Below, in pieces: positions 54,679 through 64,000 of a DNA stretch of 64,000 bases. The DNA is from Aedes albopictus (lineage: Eukaryota > Arthropoda > Insecta > Diptera > Culicidae): contig NC_085137.1 in NCBI RefSeq assembly GCF_035046485.1, forward strand, positions 252,114,733 to 252,178,732, in the 5' to 3' direction. The position numbers and the translations under genes are program-made. Position 1 is the stretch's first letter, and each line of letters opens with the position of its first letter. The notes under the pieces were generated by a model. The model was not told the origin of the DNA and did not search any database. It saw only the letters and a program-made list of their open reading frames with translations.

Positions 54679-54869
54679 AAAGGATCCCTTTTGAGCTTGT
54701 ACCGGGCTAGTGGACAATTATATATAATGCTCTTTACTGGCATTTTCCAGGTTTGCTGATAAGTCTGAAACATACTGGAAAAACTTGTAATTAAGCTGAA
54801 AGAGAGATGGATTTGTAAAACAGCAATGTCCATGATGTGGCTTCGGAGTCTATTGCGTAGAATCGTTAC

Positions 54870-54942
54870 TGATCTGTGGTTTAGTTGGTTAAAGTGCCGG
54901 TCTAGCGAATATGGAGTTGTGGGTTCAAATCCCACCAGAACG
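54870..54942 (+). ncRNA. tRNA-like sequence, second copy, degraded
   Basis: Same anticodon loop (CTAGCGA), same T arm and same T-rich trailer (GATTTTTTTT, CACAATTTTT) as at 53689-53755. The acceptor stem is disrupted. Upstream GTTACT-GATCTGTGG also matches, so both belong to one repeat family. Confidence 0.5.
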
Positions 54943-54979
54943 CGATTTTTTTTCACAATTTTTATCTCTAAATTTGTCA

Positions 54980-56755
54980 ATTAGCAACATGATGTGCCTT
55001 CTAATTCAAGTTTTTCCAGTCTGGCCAGTGGATTTCCAGACATTTGCTTGAACTTTAGTCTAGAACATGCGTTGCATCATAAAGAATTCACTGCATTGAA
55101 AACGTAAATGTCGATCAAGTCTAATTTATTTCTCTGTATTCCAATCATATCTTCTGCATTGCCAAAGTTCCCATAAATGACTTGCCGTCCCCAGAGGGAC
55201 TGCACTCTGCAACGCTTGTTTTAAACTTTAACATTCCTGATGTTCTGTAGCCGATGGATGGCACGGCCACAGCACGGATGGGACATGCTACACTGAATTT
55301 GTACGCTGCTACTGGGCGAAAAGAAGTGGGTGGACCCCGGTCCGTTCATATCCCAACCCTGTCAAGATAGAACGATGGAAAAAGGCGGCCACCAAGGGCG
55401 AAAATTAGATCAATATAAAACTTTAGGACAGTTTCAGGGACGACGGTCGAAAAGACACGAGAGTGCAACACAAGGGCAAATCTAAAACAAGCGCAACACA
55501 ATGGAGCTGCCTAGTGCTAGTGGAAAACGTATGTTCCAGAAGCTGAAGTTGTCGTGCACGGCAAATTGTAACCGGGATCATGTATTTGTTATCCGGTTCC
55601 CTTGTGGATTGGGCGAGTGCAATGAGCAAAAAATATGATACATTCACATCCCAGTCGTCCCCGATGTGCAACAAACAGTGGATAACCCCCTAGCTTTGGT
55701 TCTGTGCTATGTCAGAGGTCCTCAAACTTTTCAAAGGTACATTTTTTTTTATTTGAAAATGTTGGCTAGCTTTCAACATAATTTTCATAGGTATGAAAAA
55801 TCTCCAATTTTTATGCTGACGTTATGAAAAATACTTGTGATGCCAATGCTTACATAAAAAAATAAAAAAAAATATGATAAAAATTATTAAAACAAACAGA
55901 GCAGAACAAAATATTTGAATTATTGAATGAATAAATAAGCAAAAAAATAACAATCCAATCGGCATGGTGATTTCAAGAAAAGTACGAAAATATGTACCCA
56001 AAAAGTGAGCATCAATTGTGTTTTTTTTTATTTGACGAAGTTTACAATTATTTTATAGAAAATGTCTCGTGGAAAATATATACACGTCTTCTGTACTATA
56101 TCGAAACCATGACCGTGGACCGTGACCCACAGTTTGTGCTCGGCTGCCCCATATGATGCATCTGTCTTCCATCGTTTGTGGACGTATTCGGTTGGAAATC
56201 CATTATCAAGATAAATGCGAGCAGAAGCTAGCAATGCAATGGTTTCAACTCCCCGAAGATGTTGTGATGTTCCTGTTGGACATGGTGATATATCCAGTGT
56301 CCGGGTCCGGTGATACCCATCTATTCAGGTCCATGGAACGAGTGGACGGACAAAACGAAGAAATTTGATCAATTTATGATATTTGGTTTCAGATCATTTG
56401 GTCAAATGGCATTAGATGGAATGGGTCATTTGGGCACGTGTCATTTTTAGGGGAAGCCATCAAATTGTTAAAGCAATGCTGTGACCATATCACTTAATCT
56501 AAAATTGGGTCAGTTAAGCATGACAATAACTGGTATAGTTAAACGAAATCGGGGAAAACGGCGCACAAGCAATTCAGGCGTTTGAATGCTGATGCCAATC
56601 AAGCCATTAACTACCCCGCACCGCTATTGTTGCGTCGAATAGCTAGATGGCCCCGGGTGTTTCATAACAAACAAACAAAATATGGCAAGGAATGTTTTGG
56701 CTCGCCCTATCAAGCGGTTTGACGCCCATAATTTTTCCTGAACCCAATATGTAGC
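54980..56755. other. Unassigned, one small ATG frame
   Basis: A 46-codon ATG frame at 55501-55641 (+) begins MELPSASGKRMFQKLK and has five cysteines; it matches nothing I recognise and may be chance. 56030-56370 is moderately GC-rich without a known domain. Confidence 0.3.
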
Positions 56756-56987
56756 CTTTCGAATAGTTTATGGCGATTCAGTCTTTCGGGATCAAAAACA
56801 ACTAAATGTTTTCTTCTTCCAACGTTTCGATCGTTGTTGGATCTTCCTCAGGGAATTGAATAAAACTGTTGCAATAATTTTATTCGATTCCCTGAGGAAG
56901 ATCCAATAAGGATCGAAACGTTGGAAGAAAAAACATTTAGTTGTTTTTTATCCCGACAAAAATGAAACGCCAAAAACTATTCGAAAG
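56756..56987. mobile_element. Foldback hairpin element with arms of about 100 bp
   Basis: The left arm runs from CTTTCGAATAG through CAACTAAATGTTTT, CCAACGTTTCGATC and GGATCTTCCTCAGGGAA. The right arm is its reverse complement with few changes. The loop is only about 20 bp near 56866. There is no coding sequence. Confidence 0.88.
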
Positions 56988-57239
56988 TCTCTAAAGCAGT
57001 CGTCGTCAATATAACTTATATGTAGCACTTTTTTTAATTGTTTACGGTACATTTGGCCAAAGTTATAAACTGTCATGCCAAACCGTGAGACACCCATAAA
57101 ATATGCCTAATTTTAGTTATATGGCCACATTATTTAGAGGGTACGTTATGCCCAGATAGCCCTTATATATTTTATTCCTAAGGCATTTTTCTCCATTTCC
57201 ATTATGTCAACCTAATTTGGATACATGATCTTCATTTCT

Positions 57240-57362
57240 GTAACGACTAGAACTCAACGAAACCCATTTTTAATATTTATTAATAACCTTCCATCAGTGT
57301 TAAAAATATGTTTCATTCATATGTTTGCTGATGACGAGCTTAAAATATTACTTTTCAGCTAA
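57240..57362 (+). pseudogene. Jockey/CR1-type RT fragment
   Basis: One frame reads INNLPSVLKICFIHMFADDELKILLF. The order NDLP - FADD(x)K is the motif B-C region of Jockey/CR1-type RTs. Only about 40 codons survive. Confidence 0.65.
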
Positions 57363-57427
57363 CATGGATTGTCCATAAGTTTCCTATGGAGAATTATAAA
57401 GCAAACTACGCTGGTGTTCAGAACTTC

Positions 57428-58270
57428 CGGCTGTTTACCATACCATCAGTAATTCCTCAAGGATGTCATCCTCAAAGTATAACATTCGGATGTTTTTTAT
57501 TCAGAAATTTCGATTTCAGAGATGCACTTGGAAAATTTCCATGGATAAGATAGGGGGGTTTTCTACAAACTACCATTGTACATTTCAGCAGCGCTGTCTC
57601 TATAAGTTTTGTTGAAATCTAAAAAAAAATCATAACTTTAGTATTATTTTGCATAACAAGCCGGAATTTTGATGAAAATACTTCTACGAACTCCATTCCA
57701 GAATTTCGCTGAGTTTCTGAGTTTGTCTCGGAAAAGAAGAAGTTCCTCTCTTGGAGCCACCATGGCATGATGATGATATGGTACCTAAAATTCATCTTAA
57801 GATAGAATAATGCATTCTAGAACATCTAGAATTTCACCTGACGGGTTGTATGATTTTCAATTTCTTTGGAATTACATATTTTATTTAATGAAGGCATGTG
57901 AGCATTTTGAATTGATGTACATAAAAGTGCAATTTCCATATCTGATCGTAACACGAACGACTGCTATCAACTGTAATGTGTGACGTGTTTACTCTGCTCC
58001 ACGTTGGTGTGAAATCGGCCGACTGGGTCACAAAATCGGTAGTGACACTACGTTTGGGATGAGATGAAATGAGAATTTATCGATACCTTCAGGAATTCTT
58101 TCTAGTATTTCTTCAGGGATTCCACTCGAGATTCTTCTCAGGTTCCTTACAGAATTCCTGCAGAGATTAGACATCTGCAGGGATTGCTATAGAAAACCCT
58201 GTTCTAATCGGCATTTCTTCAGGAATTTCTGCTGAAGATCCTTCAAATATTCTTTCCGGGTGGGATTCCT
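57428..58270. repeat. Composite dispersed repeat, copy 2
   Basis: Direct copy of 53887-54678 with substitutions and a few insertions, including the satellite-like tail from 58083. Confidence 0.85.
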
Positions 58271-58508
58271 TCAGAAATTTCTCTCGAAAAGGAATATAAA
58301 AAATATAGATTTCTTCGGGCAATCCTGGAGGGATTCTTTCAGGCATTCGTGTAAGAGTTTCTGATGGGATTCCTTAAAAAATCCTTCCCGAGTTTTTTCA
58401 GGGATTTCTTCAATAATCCCTTCCAGGATTTTTCTAACGACTCTTTTAAGGATTCTTGCTAAGCCTCCAGCCAGGATTCTTGCCGCAATTCAGGTATTTT
58501 TTACGGGG
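58271..58508 (-). repeat. Degenerate satellite continuing from copy 2
   Basis: TTCCTTCAGGAATT-type words in the left-arm orientation, continuing after the SINE to about 58860. Confidence 0.65.
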
Positions 58509-58525
58509 TTCCTTCAGGAACTTCT
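58509..58525. repeat. SINE target-site duplication, left copy
   Basis: TTCCTTCAGGAACTTCT, repeated exactly at 58781-58797. Confidence 0.85.
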
Positions 58526-58780
58526 CTCTCTCTCTTCTTGGCGTAACGTCCTTATTGGGACAAAGCCTGCTTCTCAGCTTAGTGTTCTATGAGCACTTCC
58601 ACAGTTATTAACTGAGAGCTTCCTCTGCCAATGACCATTTTGCATGCGTATATCGTGTGGCAGGCACGAAGGTACTCTATGCCCAAGGAAGTCAAGGAAA
58701 TTTCCTTTACGAAAAGATCCTGGACCGACCGGGAATCGAACCCGTCACCCTCAGCATGGTCATGCTGAATACCCGTGCGT
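58526..58780 (-). mobile_element. Feilai-like tRNA-derived SINE, full length
   Basis: The 255-bp insertion is flanked by a 17-bp TSD. Read on the minus strand it starts near 58780 with a tRNA-related head holding a GGGTTCGATTCCCG B-box. It continues with a unique body (ACTTCCTTGGGCATAGAG, CAGTTAATAACTGTGG, TTAGTGTT in reverse) and ends GCCAAGAAGAGAGAGAG. The A-box is poor. Fragments of the same family are at 28018, 35303/36337, 60070/61824 and 63010. Confidence 0.85.
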
Positions 58781-58797
58781 TTCCTTCAGGAACTTCT
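58781..58797. repeat. SINE target-site duplication, right copy
   Basis: Exact copy of 58509-58525. Confidence 0.85.
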
Positions 58798-59039
58798 TCA
58801 GATATTTATGCCTAGCCAACATTCCTTCAAAGATTGCTCCTGGTATTCTTTCCAAGCATGTCAAAAGGATTTAACTGCTTTTCGATTTCAAAGATGTGGA
58901 TTGAATTTTGTATTTATCACGTAATACGCTGATACAACTAGAGAAATTGTTTCTCTTTCAGATAGTATCGATTGCTGAAATACGTTCTAAAGCAATGGAA
59001 GAAGATTTTAAAGCATTTACGCCCATTTACAATGTAAGG

Positions 59040-59460
59040 TAAGACTTTTCTCAGGATTTCTCCAGTGATTCTTTTAGGAATTCCTGTCGAGCTCCCAACC
59101 GGGATTTCTCTCAGGAGTTTTGCGTATATTCCTCCCTTCAAGAACTCATACAGGAAATCCTTCCGGGATTCCTTCAGGGAGTTTCGCCGGGTTGCTTTAG
59201 ACAATCCCGAAGGTTTGTTTCAGATATACTAATCGGCATTCCTTCAGGAATTACTGCCGAAATTTTATCAAAGATCCCTTCTGGGATTTCGTAAAGAACT
59301 CCTTCTAGGTATTTATCATATATACCTCCTGGTATTTTTTCAGAAATTCCCTGAAAATCAAAGCGTGATTTTTTTAGGTATTCGAAGATTCCTTCTGGGG
59401 TTTTTCAAAGATTTTTCCCGGTATTGGTTACGACTGTTCTTGGTGTATTCTTTAGAGAAT
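59040..59460 (-). repeat. Degenerate 24-bp-style satellite
   Basis: TTTCTCAGGATTTCTCCAGTGATTC-type words in left-arm orientation only. Followed at 59700-59860 by a fragment of the composite repeat. Confidence 0.65.
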
Positions 59461-59699
59461 TTCTTGGCTTTTCAGTCCGATTGTGAGATCATAAACACCT
59501 TATGTTCTCTTACTCCGACGTTTTGATCCGTATCGGATGTTGATCGAGGAATCGAGTTTTCAACCGTTATTTGATTCCCGTCCGTTTTTATCCGGAAAAC
59601 CGTAACTTAAATCACTAGTGATCGGAATTTCGCTACGAAAACGTAGACATACAGAAGCGAAAGAGGCGAATCCCGCTCACTTGTGATTTAAGTTACGGT

Positions 59700-59861
59700 T
59701 TTTCGGATGAAACCGGATGGAAAACTACTGTTGTACATTTTAGCCTAATACTCCTACAAATTCGTTCCCAGAATTTCACCGAGTTTCTCTCGGAAGAGAA
59801 GAAGTTCCTATCTTGGAGCCACCAGGGAACGATTGCGTAATGGTTCCTGAACTCATTATAG
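59700..59861. repeat. Composite dispersed repeat, fragment (copy 3)
   Basis: CTCGGAAGAGAAGAAGTTCC and TTGGAGCCACCA match 57728-57765 and 54185-54200. Interrupted at 59871 by the foldback-like element. Confidence 0.7.
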
Positions 59862-60069
59862 ATGCATTGTGTTGTAGGACAAAAGGTCGAAGGGTCAAAA
59901 GGTCGAAGGGTCAAAAGGTCGAAAGGTCGAAATAAAAAAAATACCTAGGACAAAAGGTCGAATGGTCGAAATTGAAAAAGATAAACTAGGACAAAAGGTC
60001 GAAAGGTCGAATTGAAAAATGGATGAAGGGGAACAATGGCGATGATATAGAAGATCAAAATAACCATAA

Positions 60070-60179
60070 ATCTTTTCTTTCCTCTTCCTTCCTACTTTAC
60101 ATTCTCACTGCAGCTAGGCCTGCATCTTTTCAACTTAGTGTTCTTTTAGCACTTTCGCAGTTATTAATTGAAGGGCTTT
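60070..60179 (-). mobile_element. Feilai-like SINE, 3' part of a second split copy
   Basis: CTTAGTGTTCTTTTAGCACTT and GCAGTTATTAATTGAAGGGC match the SINE body. It continues at 61824. Confidence 0.75.
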
Positions 60180-61823
60180 CCCAAGTAACAATTTCAATTC
60201 CTTTTAGATTTGATTATTTTTATGGAAGCTTTATCACAGCATGACCAATTCATGGAACATTTATAGTTGTTTTTATCAAGAGAAAACAATCTTCGTTCGT
60301 TTGCGGTTTTTAAGTTGTCTTCAAGTTAATTTTGAAATTCGCGTATGAAACAACTGAATTTACAAGAGCATTAAATCTTATAGTAAGTTTTAAGGTGTAT
60401 TTGAAGTTATTTTCAACATATAACATCAACATATTTTATTAAAAGTTTATGCTTCGTTTATTGAAGTGCATTTCATCTGGCTAATCCTCCTTTAAAAACT
60501 TCTTGAAGCCTTCTATTCTTGAGCTAGAGCCATTACTCTGGAACAAGAACTATGCGAAATAATGGTAAAGACAACGAACTATTTTTCAATCCAAATAATG
60601 AATGTAACAAATTGGTTGAAAAACCACGTTCTCATGCAAATATAAACACATAAACATGTTTGCTCACTGATAATTTAGCCATTCTTGTGCTAAAAAGTAA
60701 TCATATCAACGAAATAATGATTTTACGGCCAATCAAAAGTGCGAGTAGCTGGCTGCTGTCGTCCTGCCTTCAACCAGTTTCTCACACAGGTCATAGCTAT
60801 GCGAATCGAAAATGAAATGGGTACTTACTGTGACTCTGCTCAAGCTCATGCCAAACAGTGTAATTGTAGTAAGTTGCACTTCATTATTAATAGCAAAAAT
60901 ACAGGGAAACAAAATAGAATTGGCACATCTTGACGCGAAACACCGCGAAATGTACAGAGACAACTTTCTAGCATCGAAAACGTAAACAAACAATTGGCAA
61001 AGGCTGTTACTCTTGTATAAAGCGAATAAGTTTCATTTAAGACGAACAAATCTGCCTTAAGATCATAACTAGTAAAAACAATCTTCAATAAAGGCTGTAG
61101 CGTTCATGCAAGGTGACTTGGTTCCATCATTGTTTTGAGGGGGTTTGGGTTAAAGGTAATAAAAATTGATGGCGGCCTCATGAGTTTTGTTCGCTTGGAA
61201 CGGCAGCCAGGCTTAGAATGAATTGAAAAAGTGGCGTAGCCTTTTGTTTTTAAAGGAAATTTATGTCTTCGTATATTAATGATTGATATTATTTTTGAGG
61301 CGCTTTGTAATTTTCGTATGTTTTGGGTGGCATATCAACGAAAAAGTGGGTATGGCACGGAAAATTTCGATTCCCTGTCATCAATGATCTGTCAGGCAAT
61401 TTAAATGTTTTAGCCATTTCAATTTGATGAAAATTAATTCGCAGTTCAATTATTATTTCATCCATGAAACAAAACTTGTTTGCATCTGCATAATGCTTAG
61501 GTAAAAGATTTCATTTATTATGCACTGTTGACACTTTTGAGAAAGACAGCTAAAAGATCAACATGCCTCAAGCTATTCTTGTTAAAATTTCATGAAGTTC
61601 TTATAATCAATCATCAGCGCATGTACATAAATATAACTAGTTTCAAAGCAGTCTTCAAAACCAGCTTTGAAGATCTCCTGAAGAGTGGGCCAGATTAGTC
61701 TTATGGATGTTTTATACCTATTTTATCTCAGATTTGCAGAACAAAGAGCTTTATTGCTAAGTTTTATTATTTTATCTTAGAAACCACTTCAGGATTGCCA
61801 CAAAATTATAATTGTTCCTTGGG
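60180..61823. mobile_element. Unclassified element with CCCAAGTAACAATT ends
   Basis: The left end is CCCAAGTAACAATTTCAATT, the right end reversed CCCAAGGAACAATTATAATT. It splits a SINE that is otherwise collinear. It is 1,644 bp and AT-rich with only short random-looking frames. TSD not resolved. Confidence 0.7.
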
Positions 61824-61945
61824 ATTCTTTACCTGTCATTGTATGAATTTTTATATTATATGAAAAGCATACACTATTCCTAAGAAGTCGACAATATTTC
61901 CTGAGCGGAACGGGAATCCAACCTTTAATTACAGTGGGTTTTTAT
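61824..61945 (-). mobile_element. Feilai-like SINE, 5' part of the second split copy
   Basis: CCTGTCATTGTATGAATTTTTATATTAT and GAGCGGAACGGGAATCCAAC match 36355-36450, including the B-box region on the minus strand. Confidence 0.75.
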
Positions 61946-62481
61946 TATAGTTGGCGTTTTCCTAGTATTAGTTTGTTGTAGAATGCATGATTCATTTGAA
62001 CAATTATTGGCGTTACTACTATTAATTTCTTTTTTAGAATTTAGCCTTTTTTCATAGATAGTAGTAGTAATGCTTTTTGGCAGTTGTTGACATTATTACT
62101 ATAATTTTTTTAAATAGAATTTTGCCTTCTTTTAAACAAAGGCTGTTCTTCCTAGTAGTGCTTCTTGACATTTTTTTTGCGAAAAATGTTTATGGCGTAA
62201 ATCATCGCTCTGCTGGTACTTGAATAAATTTGAAATCCGCTTTTTTGGCCTTGATATTTTTTTATTGTGACCTTTCGACCCTTCGACCTTTCGACCTTTT
62301 GTCCTAATTATTTTTTTGGTATTTCGACCTTTCGACCTTTTGTTTCAGTTTTTTTTATTTCGACCTTTCGACCATTTGACCCTTCGACTTTTTGGCCCTT
62401 CGACCTTTTGTCCGTTCGACCTTTCGACTTCCGACCTTTTGACCTTCGACCTTTTGTCATAGATCCATGCATTGTATCTAT

Positions 62482-62880
62482 CCGCGAAATTGGGCAATGG
62501 TCGCGAAATTTAAGAAATCCCGCGAAATGACGCGAAATCTGACAAAATTATTAAAATAACCTCAATATTCCACCTATTTTAATTTTGTAAACACAAATAA
62601 GCTGGTAACTTTTAACAGTGTTGAGTATTTTACGATTCCAAGTCCGACATACTAAAAGTTTAAACCATTTGACACCTGATTGTTTCCTGATTTTTCATCG
62701 AATTTGTTATTTTTCTTTTAGTTTATGATCTTTGATCACAAAATTAAAGTCAATTATTCATTTCGCGTTCAAAATTCATGTTTTCTTCAACGATACGATC
62801 AAATACATGAAGCCGTGAAATTGCCGCGAATTTCACAATGTCCGTGAAATTCATGAAAATTTGCCGCGAATTTCCATTGT
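62482..62880. repeat. Segment bounded by CGCGAAATT words
   Basis: CGCGAAATT-type words occur four times at 62482-62540, and reversed (AATTTCGCG/GAATTTC) at 62760-62876. Possibly a MITE with subterminal repeats; ends not defined. Confidence 0.45.
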
Positions 62881-62899
62881 GCCTAATGATAACATATAG

Positions 62900-63552
62900 T
62901 TGAATTACAAAAGGCTGAAACTATAGAATCGTAACATAAGGCTGGAAAGCACAAAAGGCTGAAAACAAAAAAAGCTGAAAGTACATAAACGCATGCAATG
63001 TTATAAATCAGCCCGCTTCTCAGATTGGTGTTTTTGACCCTTTCACAGTTATTAACTGAGAGCTTCCTTTGCCAATAATCATTTTGCATTCTATGTGGCG
63101 GACAAAAAGACACCATATGCATCACAAAGCGAAGAAAATATTCAACACAAAAAGTTCCTGGATGGACCGTGTATGGAACCGGTCACCTCCAGCATGGTCT
63201 TTCAGAATTCCCACGCACTTAACGCTTTGGCTATTTCGGTCAAACAATTACACAAAATGTGACTGGAAATATTTCAATCGGTAATTTCTCCTTCTTTAAA
63301 AAAGGGATTGTCTTCCGAGTTATGCTTTTGTAGTGACTGTTAGCATTATAGTTCTCAACAATATCATTCTTTTGAAAGTAGGCAATTCTTTTAAGAAATA
63401 TTGCCATAATCATGTGACTATTCAATAAAGCATACCATAAACTTGATATGATCCTGAGAACCGCTGTTTTCGGAATTGACGACGTCGAGTTATCATTTCA
63501 GGCTTTTGTGGTTTCAGCCATTTGACATTTTTAGCCTTTCGGGTTTTAACCG
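62900..63552. mobile_element. Possible second foldback-like element with (AAGGCTGAAA)n arms
   Basis: The left arm, 62906-62980, holds four AAAGGCTGAAA-like words. The right arm, 63498-63552, holds the reverse (TTTCAGGCTTTTG, TTTCAGCC, TTTAGCCTTT). A SINE copy lies between, as in the element at 59871-62466. Confidence 0.45.
63010..63235 (-). mobile_element. Feilai-like SINE copy
   Basis: CAGTTATTAACTGAGAGCTTCC, AAAGTTCCTGGATGGACCG and CCAGCATGGTC follow the 58526-58780 copy in the same orientation, with the tail truncated. Confidence 0.75.
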
Positions 63553-64000
63553 CTAAAATGTTTTTGTAAAATCATTATATCTCTCATTTTTTTTTTGAAA
63601 TTATGTACATTTTATTGGAACTGGACAACAATTTTTTATAAAGATTTGAATCGTGATTCATGTTAGGCGTTAACGGATTAAGGCGTTATGTGATTTGAGC
63701 ATTTCTGTATTTTTTTTCTTTCCTGGGTGATCAAAACTATGATAGTTTAAACTGTTGTGCATATCTTAAAATTTGGTGTCTTTCAAAAGGGCATTTTTTC
63801 TTTTACATTTAAAAACATTTTTCTGTTTTGGCCACCACGTGTATAAATTAACAGCAATTAACATATTTCAACATTTTCCCTAATCATCCTGCCACAGTAA
63901 AATAGTTTGGTGGAGTAACGCAGCATTCAGTTATTTTCCCAAAAAATACAAGCAAATTGAAAATTTTAGAATGAAATTTAAAAATAACAAAAAAATATTT
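63553..64000. other. AT-rich end of window
   Basis: No feature recognised. Confidence 0.4.

Larger units (their letters stand above)
59871..62466. mobile_element. Foldback-like element with (GGTCGAAA)n arms
   Basis: The left arm, 59876-60020, is a tandem of GGACAAAAGGTCGAAAGGTCG words. The right arm, 62268-62462, is the same in reverse. An exact 9-bp direct repeat, ATGCATTGT, lies outside each arm (59862-59870 and 62467-62475). Arms built of tandem subrepeats with a 9-bp TSD recall Foldback/MULE-type elements. The interior carries a SINE split by another element, and no transposase. Confidence 0.6.

Overview
Kind of organism. The window reads as a repeat-rich arthropod genome, most likely a culicine mosquito of the Aedes type. 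The reasons are nested non-LTR retrotransposons of R1 and RTE/L2-like type, a BEL/Pao LTR retrotransposon, tRNA-derived SINEs with triplet tails like the Feilai family described from Aedes aegypti, many terminal-inverted-repeat MITEs, and AT-rich spacer. I see no prokaryotic gene organisation, no convincing host protein-coding gene and no CRISPR array. Names are from recall of families; no search was run.

Layout. 1-5284: two R1 copies and an older non-LTR element. The second R1 (1249-4371) sits inside the older element with an 11-bp target-site duplication, and a MITE (about 4447-4829) also interrupts that element. 5285-8880: mostly unassigned, with one MITE (6560-7039). 8885-9296: R1-type ORF1 remnant. 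9300-14560: a 24-bp satellite in two arrays. The first switches strand near 9772; the second holds a hAT-like MITE with an 8-bp TSD (13223-13712). 15049-15646: a second hAT-like MITE made of TGATTAAT words. 16190-27262: one decayed R1 copy split by a complete 8,064-bp BEL/Pao element (17582-25645, minus strand, CATGA TSD) and a small hairpin MITE. 28000-36500: SINEs, an AAGATGGCGGC repeat field, an (AT)n tract, three TA-flanked MITEs and an RTE fragment. 36650-44754: R1 fragments, three more strand-switching satellite arrays and two MITEs of the CCCGAGCAGAAG family. 47569-49375: a TTAA-flanked piggyBac-like non-autonomous element with internal tandem repeats and its own nested MITE. 49545-52950: a nearly full RTE-like element on the minus strand, with frameshifts. 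53000-64000: tRNA-like repeats, duplicated composite repeats, a foldback hairpin, and a foldback-like element of (GGTCGAAA)n arms with a possible 9-bp TSD around a SINE that is itself interrupted.

How the parts relate. The window is a record of nested insertion rather than a set of cooperating genes. TSDs and interrupted frames give relative ages: older RT element, then R1, with the MITE also later than the RT element; R1 then BEL; satellite then hAT MITE; SINE then TA-flanked MITE. The BEL element has near-identical LTRs, so it is recent, but its coding frame is broken in three places. The R1 RT frame (1250-3658) is the longest intact reading frame.

Most interesting. All four strand-switching satellite arrays have the same relative orientation. 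The 24-bp unit consensus is stop-free in all six frames. The BEL leader carries four repeated splice-donor-like cassettes. Several elements have unusually long or subrepeat-built inverted arms. I did not find a clear new functional system, and I say so plainly.
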